From NCBI GenBank assembly GCA_051884915.1, contig JBJEWF010000042.1:5520-69519 (forward strand): a DNA stretch of 64,000 bases, given 5' to 3'. The notes beneath the pieces were generated by a model. It had not been told where the DNA came from and ran no database searches. It was given only the letters and a program-made list of their open reading frames with translations. The position numbers and the translations under genes are program-made. Below, in pieces: positions 1 to 8,841 of this stretch (position 1 is its first letter; every line of letters begins with the position of its first letter). The stretch comes from RUG572 sp051884915. GTDB taxonomy: Bacteria > Verrucomicrobiota > Kiritimatiellia > RFP12 > UBA1067.

Positions 1-1338
1 ACATGGTTGAAGTCGAGGGCCGACGACGTGCGCAACGCCGACCGGATTGACCCTGCGCTCTACCACCGCTATTCCGTCAAGCGCGGTTTGCGCAACGCCG
101 ACGGCACGGGCGTTCTCGTCGGCTTGACCACGATCGGCAACGTCCACGGCTACGTGGTTTCCGAAGGCGAGAAGATCGCCGTTCCCGGTCAGCTGTTCTA
201 CCGTGGCATTGACGTCGTCGAACTCGTCCGCGCGTGCGAACGCGAGCGGCGTTTCGGTTTCGAGGAATGCGCCTATCTGCTGCTTTTCGGCAAGCTGCCC
301 ACGAAGGACCAGCTCAAGGAGTGGGAGATCCTGCTGGCCGAGCACCGCCGCCTTCCCGACGGTTTCAAGGAAAAGGCCATCATCCGCGCCCCCGGCAAGG
401 ATCTGATGAACTCCATCGCGCGCGCGGTGCTCACGGCCTACACCTACGACACGACGCCCGACCTGCTCGACATCGAGACCAACCTCCGCCAGGCGATCGA
501 ACTGATCGCCGGATTCCCGACGATCGCCGCCTACGCCTACCAGGCCAAGGCCCACTACCATCTCGGCCATTCGCTGATGCTCCGCTATCCCGACCCGGTC
601 AAAAGCACGGCCGAAAATTTCCTCTCCCTGATCCGCGAGGACGGACGCTACACGCAGCTGGAGGCCGAGACGCTGGACCTCGCGCTGATCATCCACGCGG
701 AACACGGCGGCGGCAACAACTCGAGTTTTGTCACGCACGTCGTGACCTCCTCCTTCTCCGACATGTATTCGACGATTGCCGCGGCGGCGCTTTCGCTGAA
801 GGGAAGCCGCCATGGCGGCGCGAATCTGCGGACGATGCGCCAGATGGCGGAGATGAAGCAGAACATCGGCGACTGGACGAATGAAGGCGAAGTGGCCGAC
901 TATCTGGGGAAGATTTCCGCGAAGGAGGCTGGCGACGGCACGGGGCTGATCTACGGCCTCGGCCATGCCGTCTACACGATTTCCGATCCGCGCGCGCTTC
1001 TGCTGAAGGAGAAGGCCCGCCAGCTGGCGGAGGCGACGGGCCGGCAGGACGAGTTCGCCCTCTACAACGCGGTCGAGACGCTGGGGCCGGAAGTCATCCG
1101 CAGATGCCATCCCGGCGCGCGGGACGTGTGTGCGAACGTCGACCTGTATTCGGGTTTTGTCTACGACATGCTGAACATCCCGCAGGATCTCTACACGCCG
1201 CTTTTCGCCATCGGCCGCGTCGTCGGCTGGGTGGCGCACCGCATGGAGGAACTCTACAACTCGGGACCGATCATCCGGCCTGCCTACAAGCCGATCTACA
1301 AGTCCCACGACTACGTCGCGATGGCGAATCGCGGCTAG
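1..1338 (+). CDS. gltA: Citrate synthase (5'-partial)
   Basis: Condenses oxaloacetate and acetyl-CoA to citrate, the entry to the TCA cycle, in the cytoplasm. The reading frame is open to the first base of the window, so the true start lies upstream; codons from base 7 give 443 residues. Counting from there, the family motifs are HAEHGG (residues 230-235), KGxxHGGAN (265-273), the signature GLGHAVYTxxDPR (317-329, catalytic His320) and the catalytic Asp of CANVDLYSG (Asp379). Together they contain the His/His/Asp catalytic set. The N-terminal extension with VKRGLRN is typical of the citrate/2-methylcitrate synthase subgroup of Firmicutes and PVC bacteria. Methylcitrate synthase activity cannot be excluded. 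iolB follows 55 bp later on the same strand. Confidence 0.93.
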   Translation, partial: TWLKSRADDVRNADRIDPALYHRYSVKRGLRNADGTGVLVGLTTIGNVHGYVVSEGEKIAVPGQLFYRGIDVVELVRACERERRFGFEECAYLLLFGKLPTKDQLKEWEILLAEHRRLPDGFKEKAIIRAPGKDLMNSIARAVLTAYTYDTTPDLLDIETNLRQAIELIAGFPTIAAYAYQAKAHYHLGHSLMLRYPDPVKSTAENFLSLIREDGRYTQLEAETLDLALIIHAEHGGGNNSSFVTHVVTSSFSDMYSTIAAAALSLKGSRHGGANLRTMRQMAEMKQNIGDWTNEGEVADYLGKISAKEAGDGTGLIYGLGHAVYTISDPRALLLKEKARQLAEATGRQDEFALYNAVETLGPEVIRRCHPGARDVCANVDLYSGFVYDMLNIPQDLYTPLFAIGRVVGWVAHRMEELYNSGPIIRPAYKPIYKSHDYVAMANRG

Positions 1339-1393
1339 GGGCCTTCTCCGCAAACGGACTTTCACGAACATCAAAGGCAAAGGAAAAACGAAT

Positions 1394-2221
1394 ATGGGCA
1401 AGAATCTTCTCATCCCCTGCCGTCCCGTGCAGGGCTACAACAGGATCTTCGACGTTGGCGAACACGGGATGCGCCTGACGAAGTTCGGGCTCGTCAAGCT
1501 CGCGGCCGGCACGGTCTTCGAGGAGACGACGGGGGAGTTCGAGGTCGCGCTCGTTCTCGTCGGCGGCAACTTCAAGGCGTCGGGCGCGGGCTGGAGTTTC
1601 ACCGTGGCGGACGGCCGCGCGGATCCGTTCTCCGGCAAGCCGCACTGCCTCTACATGCCGCGCCGCACGGCGTACCGGATCGAGGCGCTGTCCGACGTGG
1701 AACTCGCGTTCAACGGTTCGCCCGCCACGCGCGATACGGCGAAGCCGACGCTCATCCGGCCGGAGGACACGCGCCACATCGCGCTGGGCAAGGACAACTG
1801 GACGCGCACGAGCGAGATCATCCTCGACGAGACGTTCGATTCCGAACACCTCTACATCGGCGAAGGCATGATTCCGTCCGGCAACTGGTCGGGCTATCCG
1901 TCCCACCGCCATGACGTCAACAATCCGCCGGCGGAGCTCGACATGGAGGAGACCTACTTCTATCTCTTCAATCCGGGCCGGGGGTTCGGCTTCCAGAGCG
2001 TCTATACGCCCCGGGGCGTGAAGGCCCGGAAGTTCGGCGAGGAGCTGAACGAAGCCTACCGCGTGCAGAGCTACGACACGGTTGCCATTGCCGAAGGCTA
2101 CCATCCGCTCGTGGGGGCGCCGGGCTACCAGATGTACTATCTGTGGACGATGGCGGGCGAACAGGGGCGCGGACTGATTTCCTCGATGGATCCGGACCAC
2201 GCCTGGGTCAAAAACGCCTGA
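1394..2221 (+). CDS. iolB: 5-deoxy-glucuronate isomerase (IolB)
   Basis: IolB converts 5-deoxy-D-glucuronate to 5-dehydro-2-deoxy-D-gluconate in myo-inositol catabolism. The 275-residue protein has the family's cupin metal-site motif GYPSHRHD (about residues 170-177), the nearby conserved run EETYFYLFNPGRGFGFQ, and the C-terminal GYHPLVGAPGYQMYYLW stretch. Length matches the family. No other inositol genes (iolC, D, E, G) are visible in the window, although an FGGY sugar kinase starts 22 bp downstream, so the pathway must be completed elsewhere or the enzyme serves a related uronate. KduI is a distant relative; the motifs favour IolB. Confidence 0.9.
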   Translation: MGKNLLIPCRPVQGYNRIFDVGEHGMRLTKFGLVKLAAGTVFEETTGEFEVALVLVGGNFKASGAGWSFTVADGRADPFSGKPHCLYMPRRTAYRIEALSDVELAFNGSPATRDTAKPTLIRPEDTRHIALGKDNWTRTSEIILDETFDSEHLYIGEGMIPSGNWSGYPSHRHDVNNPPAELDMEETYFYLFNPGRGFGFQSVYTPRGVKARKFGEELNEAYRVQSYDTVAIAEGYHPLVGAPGYQMYYLWTMAGEQGRGLISSMDPDHAWVKNA

Positions 2222-2243
2222 TCGCCATTCAAGGAGGGATGCC

Positions 2244-3755
2244 GTGAGACTTCTGCTCGGAATCGACTATGGCACGGGCGGCTGCAAAGTCACCGCGCTG
2301 GATGAAACGGGCGCATTCGCGGGCGAGGCCTCGACCGAATACGCAACCTGGCACGAGCATCCGGGGTGGAGCGAGCAGGAGCCGTCCGACTGGTGGACGG
2401 CCCTGCGCGCGTCCTTGCGCAAACTGGCGGCGAAGGGGATCGACCTCCGCGACGTCGCCGCCTGCGCGCTGGACGGATCGACGCACAACGCCGTGCTCAT
2501 GGACGCGGCCTACCGGCCCATCCGGCGGACGATCATGTGGACCGACCAGCGCGCGACGGCCGAGTGCGAGACCCTGCGCGCCGGCTGGGGCGAAAAGGTC
2601 TTCTCGACGGCCTACCAGATGCCGGCGCCCACGTGGACGCTTCCCCAGATGATGTGGCTGAAGGCCCATGAGCCGGACGTCCTTGCGCGGACCGAGCACG
2701 TCCTGTTCGTGAAGGACTACGTCCGCTATCTGCTGACCGGCAACGCCGCAACGGATCGCATCGAAGCCCAGGGCACGCTGTTCTTCGACATGAAGAACGG
2801 AACCTGGAGCGACGAACTCGTCGAACTGGCCGGGTTGAAGCGTTCGGCCCTGCCCGGCTTCCTGCTGCCGACGGACGTCGCCGGGCGGGTGACGGCGGCG
2901 GCCGCCGCCTTTACGGGCCTGCCCGAGGGAACGCCCGTGATCTGCGGGTCCAGCGACAGCGCGGTTGAAGACTACGGCGCCGGCGCGGTCGAACCGGGCG
3001 ACCTGATTCTCAAGCTCGCGACGGCCGGCAACGTGAACGCGATGACGGCCGAGGCGCATCCGCATCCGAAGACCCTCACCTATTCGCACATCGTGCCGGG
3101 CATGTGGTATTCGGTGTCCGCGACGAACGCGGCCGCGTTGTGCCAGCGTTGGATGCGCGACACCTTCTTTGCGGCGAACGCCGGGCGCGCCCCGGACGCG
3201 GCGGCGGTCAACTGGTACGCGGCGATGGACGCGGAGGCCGCGACGAGCGAAATCGGCGCGCGCGGCGTCTTTTTCCATCCGTATCTGCAGGGCGAGCGCT
3301 GTCCGTATTGGGACGCGAATCTGCGGGCGAGTTTCACCGGCGTCTCCATCGGGTCGACGCGCGGCGACTTCTGCCGCGCGCTGCTTGAAGGCGTGGCGTT
3401 CTCGCTGCGCGACTGCTATGGCACGCTGAAGGAGATGCGGCTGCCCGTGAAGCGCATTTTCCTGATCGGGGGCGGCGCGCGTTCCAGGCTGTGGAGCGAA
3501 ATCGTCGCGAACGTGTTCAACTGCTCCGTTCAGGTCCCGTCGCCGGGCGACGCCTCGTTTGGGGCGTGTCTGCTGGCGGGAACGGGAATCGGGCTGTTCG
3601 CCGACGTCAAGGATGCGGTTGCCCGCTGCCTGAAGATCGACCGCACGATCGAACCCGATCCGGCGGCAGCGGCGAAGTACGACCGCCTCTACGCGTGCTA
3701 CAAGCGGATTCACGATGCGCTCGCGCCCGTCTATTCGCCGCGCCAGGATCCCTGA
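2244..3755 (+). CDS. FGGY-family carbohydrate kinase (xylulokinase-like)
   Basis: Phosphorylates a sugar or polyol with ATP in the cytoplasm. The GTG start is supported by the Shine-Dalgarno AAGGAGGG at 2231-2238. The 503-residue protein has the N-terminal phosphate-1 motif GIDYGTGGCK, the catalytic-Asp region CGSSDSAVEDYGAGAV (about residues 234-249), and the C-terminal ATP-binding run FLIGGGARSRLW followed by DASFGACLLAG. This layout is closest to xylulokinases, but the substrate cannot be read from sequence. Between iolB and a nucleoside kinase, with a secreted β-helix gene downstream, it looks like part of a sugar-utilisation operon; L-ribulose, xylulose or erythritol-type substrates are all possible. 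Confidence 0.85.
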   Translation: MRLLLGIDYGTGGCKVTALDETGAFAGEASTEYATWHEHPGWSEQEPSDWWTALRASLRKLAAKGIDLRDVAACALDGSTHNAVLMDAAYRPIRRTIMWTDQRATAECETLRAGWGEKVFSTAYQMPAPTWTLPQMMWLKAHEPDVLARTEHVLFVKDYVRYLLTGNAATDRIEAQGTLFFDMKNGTWSDELVELAGLKRSALPGFLLPTDVAGRVTAAAAAFTGLPEGTPVICGSSDSAVEDYGAGAVEPGDLILKLATAGNVNAMTAEAHPHPKTLTYSHIVPGMWYSVSATNAAALCQRWMRDTFFAANAGRAPDAAAVNWYAAMDAEAATSEIGARGVFFHPYLQGERCPYWDANLRASFTGVSIGSTRGDFCRALLEGVAFSLRDCYGTLKEMRLPVKRIFLIGGGARSRLWSEIVANVFNCSVQVPSPGDASFGACLLAGTGIGLFADVKDAVARCLKIDRTIEPDPAAAAKYDRLYACYKRIHDALAPVYSPRQDP

Positions 3756-3812
3756 TCGCCGATTCCCGGTTTCGGCCGGCCTGCGGCCGCAGAAGAGGAG
3801 AGGAAGAGCGTC

Positions 3813-5426
3813 ATGAAGAAGGTGAAGACCGTTGCGGACGTGCTGCCCGCCGTCGATTCGGACGGACGTCCCGTCCTCGGGGCCATGATGAACAACATGG
3901 TGGTTCCGCTCGACACGCCGCTGGTCGGCGAACCGGAACTGGCGCCGCTGACGCGCGCCAGGCCGTACGGCGTGGACATCCACCGTTCGACGCTCGTCTT
4001 CCTGCTGGCGAAGTGCGCGTCGGACGCCTTCCCGGGCACGACGTTCCGCGTCCGCCATTCGATCGGTCCGGCCCTGTGGTGCACGCTGGCGGGGAAGGAC
4101 GCGCCCCTCCCGGCCGACGCCGTGGCGAAGCTGCGTCCGGCGCTGGCGGCGCTCGTGAAGGCCAACCGGCCGATCGCGGCCGTGCCGGCGCCCTATCGGG
4201 AGGCCTACGAGTTCTTCGAGCGGACCGGGCGGCTGGATGAACTCCATCTGATGAAGCACCGCAATCCGCCGATGGTCCTGATGACGCAATGCGGCGCGTT
4301 CCGCGCGCTGAACCAGACGACGCTGGCGTCGCGGACGGGCATGGTGGACCTGTTCGACCTGATTCCCGTCGACGACGGGATCATCCTGAATCTCCCCTCG
4401 CTCGAAAAGCCGGACGAACTGGTCCCGCTGCCCTACACCGAGCCGTATTTCAAGGTCTTCCGCCGCCAGCGCGAACGGACGCGCGTCACCGGCGTCGAGA
4501 CGGTTGGCGATTTGAACCAGGCGGTCCTTGAGAAGCGTTTCGACGATCTCGTCCGGACCGTCGAGGCCATGCAGACGAAGGACCTTTCGCGCATCGCCGA
4601 CGAAATCGCCATGCGCAATCCGCCCGTCCGCCTGGTGCTGCTCGCCGGCCCCTCCTCCGCCGGCAAGACGACGACCGCCCATCGCCTCTGCACGCAGCTT
4701 CGGGTTGACGGCATGAAGCCGCGCCTGCTGTCGACGGACGACTACTTCGTGGGCGACGCGCGCAATCCGCGCGACGCGAACGGCAGGCTGGACTACGAGC
4801 ACGTGAAAGCCGTCGACGCCGAACGCCTGGCGGCCGATCTGAACGCGCTTTTCGCGGGCAAGCCCGTCCACTTGCGCCGCTTCGATTTCCTGAAGCACGA
4901 CGGCTATGACGCCAAGGACGCGACGACGCTGCCGCCGACGGGCGTCATCGTGCTTGAGGGCATCCACGCGCTCAACCCCGAACTGACGCGCGGCATTGAC
5001 GACACGGTCAAGTTCCGCGTCTATCTGAACGCGCTGACCCAGCTCGTCGTGGACAGCTGCAACCGCCTTTCGGCCACGGACACGCGCCTGCTGCGCCGCC
5101 TTGTGCGCGATTTCAACTACCGCGGCATGTCGCCGCTCGAAACGTTCCGCCTCTGGCCCGGCGTCGTCGCCGGCGAGCGGAAGTGGATCTATCCCTACCA
5201 GCCGCAGGCCGACGCCGTGTTCAATTCCTCGCTGGACTACGAGCTCGCCGTGCTCAAGCCGTACGCCACGCGTCTGCTCAACCAGGTCAAGCCCTGGGAT
5301 CCGGAGTTCGTCGAAGCCCGGCGCCTGTCGGGGATTCTCCACAACGTCTCGGTGGCTTCGGAAGCGGCCGTGCCGGGAAATTCGATTTTGCGCGAAACCA
5401 TCGGCGGAAGCCAGTTGGACTATTGA
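3813..5426 (+). CDS. Uridine kinase-like nucleoside kinase with long N-terminal extension
   Basis: A 537-residue member of the long nucleoside-kinase family: a P-loop uridine kinase/phosphoribulokinase-like domain behind a roughly 260-residue N-terminal region related to the threonyl-tRNA synthetase accessory domain. The Walker A motif GPSSAGKTTT is at residues 279-288, followed by LSTDDYF, VLEGIHALN and RLLRRLVRDFNYRG, all typical of the family. The start ATG is preceded by AGAGGAGAGG. The physiological substrate of this long form is poorly defined; the kinase domain suggests a nucleoside or a pentose-like metabolite. Gaps of 57 bp upstream and about 15 bp downstream suggest co-transcription with the sugar kinase and β-helix gene. 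Confidence 0.85.
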   Translation: MKKVKTVADVLPAVDSDGRPVLGAMMNNMVVPLDTPLVGEPELAPLTRARPYGVDIHRSTLVFLLAKCASDAFPGTTFRVRHSIGPALWCTLAGKDAPLPADAVAKLRPALAALVKANRPIAAVPAPYREAYEFFERTGRLDELHLMKHRNPPMVLMTQCGAFRALNQTTLASRTGMVDLFDLIPVDDGIILNLPSLEKPDELVPLPYTEPYFKVFRRQRERTRVTGVETVGDLNQAVLEKRFDDLVRTVEAMQTKDLSRIADEIAMRNPPVRLVLLAGPSSAGKTTTAHRLCTQLRVDGMKPRLLSTDDYFVGDARNPRDANGRLDYEHVKAVDAERLAADLNALFAGKPVHLRRFDFLKHDGYDAKDATTLPPTGVIVLEGIHALNPELTRGIDDTVKFRVYLNALTQLVVDSCNRLSATDTRLLRRLVRDFNYRGMSPLETFRLWPGVVAGERKWIYPYQPQADAVFNSSLDYELAVLKPYATRLLNQVKPWDPEFVEARRLSGILHNVSVASEAAVPGNSILRETIGGSQLDY

Positions 5427-5441
5427 GGAAAGGACGTGGAC

Positions 5442-7400
5442 ATGATCTTCGGCGTGCGCTTCGGCGGGTGCGTCTCCGGCATCGTGCTGGCGGGGCTCGT
5501 CTCGGCCCAGACGGTGATTCGCTATGAGGATTTCGGCGCCGTCGGCGACGGCAAGACCGACGACATGAAGGCGATTGTCGCGGCGCATGCGGCGGCGAAC
5601 GAAAAGGACCTCGCCGTCAAGGTCGCGCCGGGCAAGACCTACTACATCGGCGGGGAGCCGCTGACCGCCGTCGTCAAGACGGATGTCGATTTCGGTTCCG
5701 CGAAGTTCATTGTCGACGACGTCGGGGTACCGCTGGCGCGGCGCGGCGCGCCGGTCTTCTCCGTCGAGCCGTCGCAGAAGCCGTTTGCGGTGAAAGGCGT
5801 CGGCACGCTGGCGCGCGGACAGGAATCCCTGGGCGTGTCCTTGCCCGCCGACTGCCTGCTGGTGGCGGTCGACACGAACGTGAGGCGCTATGTCCGCTCT
5901 GGCGCCAACCGGAACGGGGGCGTGCCCCAGCAGGAGGTCTTCCTCTGCGACCGGACGGGCGCCATCGACCGGCGGGCGCCGATTGTCTGGGATTTCGGGC
6001 AGGTGACGCAGCTGACGGCCTATCCCGTCGATGCGAAGACGCTTGTGGTCAGGGGCGGCCACTTCACGACGATTGCGAACCAGGCCGAGTCGCGCTACAC
6101 CTACTACGGACGCGGCATCGCGGTGACGCGGTCGAACGTCCGGATCGAGGGCCTGCGCCACGAGATCGCCGGCGAACTCGACCATGGCGCGCCGTATGCC
6201 GGATTCGTCGGCGTGTCCAAATGCGCGAACGTGGTGGTGACGGGCTGCGTGTTCACGGCCCACAGGGTGTACCGGACGATTGGCAGCGCCGGCGTGGGCG
6301 TGAGCATGGGGTCCTACGACATCACGGCCAACACGGCGGTGAACGTCTCCTATGTGGACTGCCGGCAGACGACCGACATCACGGACAACCGCTACTGGGG
6401 GCTGTTCGGCTCCAACTACTGCAAGAACCTGCTTTACGACGGATGCGAATTCTCGCGGTTCGACGCGCACATGGGCGTGGCGAATGCCACGATCCGCAAT
6501 TGCCGCCTTGGCTACATGGGCATCAACGCCATCGGCTTCGGGACCTTTCTCGTCGAGAACACGACCGTCCTCGGCCAGAGCTTCATCAATCTGCGATCCG
6601 ACTACGGCAGCACCTGGGAAGGCGAATTCGTCATCCGCAATTGCCGCTTCGTGCCGGCGAACGGCCGCGGGAAGACGGGATGCCTGATCGGCGGGGCCTA
6701 TTCCGGGAAGCACGACTTCGGCTATCCCTGCCACATGCCGCGCCGGATTCTCGTCGAGGGCCTGCACGTCGACGACGCCAACCATCCGGAGCCGTACGGC
6801 GGACCGTATCTCTTCGCCGACTTCAACCGGGACAACACGGGCGCGGACTACGTCGAGGACCATCCGTACCGCCTGACGGAGGAGGTGGTGCTGAAGAACG
6901 TGACGACGGCCAGCGGCAAGCCGTTCGCCAAGAGTCCCAATCCCTGGATGTTCCGCAACGTGAAGGTGACGGTCGGACGCGAGGCGCCGCACGCGGAGCG
7001 CCCCGGACGGTCGGACGCGGCATCAGGCCCGGGCGATCGCCGCGAGGATCTCGTCGGGCGACGTGACGCCGACGAACTGCTTGACGAGCGTGCCGTTCTT
7101 GACGACGAGCAGGGTGGGAATCGACTGCACGCCGAATTTGGCGGCGAGATCGGGATTCCGGTCGACGTCGACTTTCAGGATGTTGAGTTCGGGATGCGCC
7201 GGGGCGAGCTTCGTTTCGAGGATCGCGCCCTGCATCTTGCACGGGCCGCACCAGACGGCCCAGAAGTCGACGAGCGAAACGCCCGTGGCGACGGCCGTTT
7301 CGAATTCTGCGGATGTGATGTCTCTGATCGCCATGGCTGGTCCTCCTCTGGTATTTCAATTTTGGGCTGTCAGGCGTCGAACGCCGCATGCGCCAGGTAG
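5442..7400 (+). CDS. Secreted right-handed β-helix protein (pectate-lyase superfamily), 3' end overlapping trxA
   Basis: An exported protein with an N-terminal signal peptide ending near LVSAQ, then the opening motif of pectate-lyase-3/pectin-lyase-fold proteins (YEDFGAVGDGKTDD) and many short N-rich turns expected of a right-handed β-helix. ATG 5442 fits the GAGGAAAGG site at 5425-5433; a GTG at 5436 is the alternative. It probably binds or cleaves a polysaccharide outside the cytoplasm; catalytic residues are not evident. The recognisable protein ends near residue 520 (about position 7000). The frame then stays open to 7400, reading antisense through all of trxA, giving a composition unlike the rest. 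A lost stop codon, an assembly error or a real overlap are all possible, so the end is uncertain. Confidence 0.75.
   Translation: MIFGVRFGGCVSGIVLAGLVSAQTVIRYEDFGAVGDGKTDDMKAIVAAHAAANEKDLAVKVAPGKTYYIGGEPLTAVVKTDVDFGSAKFIVDDVGVPLARRGAPVFSVEPSQKPFAVKGVGTLARGQESLGVSLPADCLLVAVDTNVRRYVRSGANRNGGVPQQEVFLCDRTGAIDRRAPIVWDFGQVTQLTAYPVDAKTLVVRGGHFTTIANQAESRYTYYGRGIAVTRSNVRIEGLRHEIAGELDHGAPYAGFVGVSKCANVVVTGCVFTAHRVYRTIGSAGVGVSMGSYDITANTAVNVSYVDCRQTTDITDNRYWGLFGSNYCKNLLYDGCEFSRFDAHMGVANATIRNCRLGYMGINAIGFGTFLVENTTVLGQSFINLRSDYGSTWEGEFVIRNCRFVPANGRGKTGCLIGGAYSGKHDFGYPCHMPRRILVEGLHVDDANHPEPYGGPYLFADFNRDNTGADYVEDHPYRLTEEVVLKNVTTASGKPFAKSPNPWMFRNVKVTVGREAPHAERPGRSDAASGPGDRREDLVGRRDADELLDERAVLDDEQGGNRLHAEFGGEIGIPVDVDFQDVEFGMRRGELRFEDRALHLARAAPDGPEVDERNARGDGRFEFCGCDVSDRHGWSSSGISILGCQASNAACAR
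7023..7334 (-). CDS. trxA: Thioredoxin
   Basis: A 103-residue cytoplasmic thioredoxin reducing protein disulfides. The active site WCGPC lies at residues 28-32 in FWAVWCGPCKM, and the cis-proline loop SIPTLLVVKNG follows at the expected distance. There is no signal peptide. It starts 35 bp after the end of trxB on the same strand, so the pair is almost certainly one transcript with trxB supplying its reductase. Its whole length lies within the antisense 3' extension of the convergent β-helix gene, and the two transcripts may interfere. Confidence 0.93.
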   Translation of the reverse strand: MAIRDITSAEFETAVATGVSLVDFWAVWCGPCKMQGAILETKLAPAHPELNILKVDVDRNPDLAAKFGVQSIPTLLVVKNGTLVKQFVGVTSPDEILAAIARA

Positions 7401-8215
7401 TCCTGCGCCTCCAGGGCGGCCCTGGCGCCGTCGCCCGCGGCAATGACGGCCTGCTTGTGGCGGGGTTCGGCGCAGTCGCCCGCGGCGAAGACGCCGGGAA
7501 CGGACGTCCGGGTCCGCGTCGTGACGACGTGGTCCCTTTCGTCCAGTTCGACCGCCCCCTTGAGAAACGCGGTCTGCGGCCGGCGGGCCGTCACGAGAAA
7601 GACGCCGGCGGCGGCAATGGACGTGCCGTCCCTCTTCGTGACGCCTTTGAGGGTCCGGGCGTCGCCGTCGAACGATGCGACGTCTTCCGGCGGCAGGATG
7701 GCGGCGACGCGGACGCCGAGCTTTTCCAGATAGTTCCGGGCGCCCGGCGCGGCGGGGCCTGTCCCCACGATGAGCACGTCTTTTCCGGCATAGAAGGCGC
7801 CGTCGCACGTGAGGCAGGCGCTGATGCCGCGGCCCCAGTACGCCGCTTCGCCGGGAAGGCCGGTTTTCGCCACGCCGGCGCCGGTGGCGATGATGACGCT
7901 TTTCGCTTCCAGCAGGTCCCCCATCAGCGTCGACAGCTTTTTCACGGGGCCGGAGAAGTCGACGGCGCGCACCTCGTCCGTGACGAAGCGCGCGCCGGCG
8001 GTTTCGGCCTGCCGGCGGATGCCCGAAACGATGGTGGCGCCCGCAACGACGTCCGGAAAGCCGGGATAGTTGGCGACATGCCGCGTCTGCAACAGCTGGC
8101 CGCCGGCTTCCAGCCCTTCGAGAATGACGGGTTGCAGGCCGGCGCGCGCGGCGTAGATCCCGGCCGTCATGCCGGCGGGGCCGCTCCCGATGACGATGAG
8201 GTTCTCGCGTGCCAT
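7370..8215 (-). CDS. trxB: Thioredoxin reductase-like flavoprotein with atypical pyridine-nucleotide site
   Basis: FAD-dependent reductase of the thioredoxin-reductase family, presumably the electron donor to the adjacent thioredoxin. The FAD site IGSGPAGMTAGIYAARAG (residues 9-26), the redox-active pair C134-LT-C137 in SACLTCDGAFY, and the C-terminal FAD motif GVFAAGDCAEPRHKQ are present. It is only 281 residues, shorter than the usual 305-320. In the nucleotide-binding domain the standard GGGDSAxEEA is replaced by GTGPAAPGA (151-159), and the HRRxxxRA motif that recognises the NADPH 2'-phosphate is missing (AAILPPEDV occupies that place). It may use NADH or a ferredoxin-like donor. The start codon lies just downstream of a strong -10. 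Confidence 0.88.
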   Translation of the reverse strand: MARENLIVIGSGPAGMTAGIYAARAGLQPVILEGLEAGGQLLQTRHVANYPGFPDVVAGATIVSGIRRQAETAGARFVTDEVRAVDFSGPVKKLSTLMGDLLEAKSVIIATGAGVAKTGLPGEAAYWGRGISACLTCDGAFYAGKDVLIVGTGPAAPGARNYLEKLGVRVAAILPPEDVASFDGDARTLKGVTKRDGTSIAAAGVFLVTARRPQTAFLKGAVELDERDHVVTTRTRTSVPGVFAAGDCAEPRHKQAVIAAGDGARAALEAQDYLAHAAFDA

Positions 8216-8223
8216 GCCCGTCC

Positions 8224-8232
8224 ATTATACCA
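8224..8232 (-). promoter_or_regulatory. Extended -10 promoter of trxB-trxA (near-leaderless)
   Basis: On the minus strand the bases read TGG-TATAAT, a perfect -10 hexamer with the TGN extension. Only about 8 bases separate it from the trxB ATG (8215), which would put the transcription start within a few bases of the start codon, so the mRNA would have essentially no leader and no Shine-Dalgarno site. Confidence 0.65.
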
Positions 8233-8307
8233 CGGGACGGAGGCGGACTCAAGCGCCGGAACGCGCAAGCCCCGCTCCGCCCCTCCGCCCCGCCTCGAAA
8301 GAAGCCC

Positions 8308-8337
8308 TTGCGCCGATGGGGGGAAACTTGATAAACT
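8308..8337 (+). promoter_or_regulatory. Promoter of the VOC gene (TTGCGC-18-TAAACT)
   Basis: A -35 TTGCGC at 8308-8313 and a -10 TAAACT at 8332-8337 are 18 bp apart, upstream of the gene at 8438 and divergent from the trxB promoter. The same -10 sequence with a TTGCGG -35 precedes the feo operon at 58469-58497. Confidence 0.45.
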
Positions 8338-8437
8338 CGACACCGATGATTTCATGGCGTCGGCTCCCGATCGCGGGCGCGCGCACGAAACCGGACAAGT
8401 GAAAACGAACGGCAAAATCCGAAGAGAGGAGATCGAG

Positions 8438-8770
8438 ATGGCGATGGAAAAGGAATACATGCATACGGGGCTGCCCGTGGCGGCCAAGATGGACGGCATG
8501 AGCTACATGGAGAGCCTCAAGGTCTGGATCTGCAACAACGAAGAATACAAGATCGAGTATCTGTACTGGGAAAAGGACACGCCCTGCGCCTATCGCATGG
8601 TCGCCGAACCCCATGTGGCGTACAAGGTCGCCGACGTCCAGGCCGCCGTCGATGAGGCCGTGAAGGCGGGCGCCGCCGTTCTGCTGCCGAAATTCCCGCT
8701 CGGCGGAACGTGTGCGATCGCCTATGTGGGCTATCCGAACGGCCCGCAGGTCGAATTCTTCCAGGCGTAG
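8438..8770 (+). CDS. VOC (glyoxalase-fold) family protein
   Basis: A 110-residue cytoplasmic protein. Its C-terminal half (HVAYKVADVQAAVDEAVKAG, then IAYVGYPNGPQVEFFQ) is the classic second βαβββ unit of the vicinal-oxygen-chelate fold of glyoxalase I and related isomerases and resistance proteins. ATG 8438 follows AGAGAGGAG at 8423-8431. The N-terminal half is divergent, so metal ligands and substrate cannot be assigned. An open frame extends far upstream but has no matching protein character. dhaK follows 71 bp downstream on the same strand, which hints at a role in triose or methylglyoxal chemistry; this is inference. Confidence 0.72.
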   Translation: MAMEKEYMHTGLPVAAKMDGMSYMESLKVWICNNEEYKIEYLYWEKDTPCAYRMVAEPHVAYKVADVQAAVDEAVKAGAAVLLPKFPLGGTCAIAYVGYPNGPQVEFFQA

Positions 8771-8841
8771 CGTGCCGGACGGGGACGGCGTCGTCCGGCC
8801 CCGTTCTCTGGACATCTGAAAAGCAAACAGGAGATTCTGCC

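Noticed and set aside
2229..6992. A very long open frame on the minus strand opposite the iolB-sugar kinase-β-helix genes
   Set aside because: It is antisense to well-supported genes, Arg/Gly/Ala-rich with no recognisable domain, as expected of shadow frames in GC-rich DNA.
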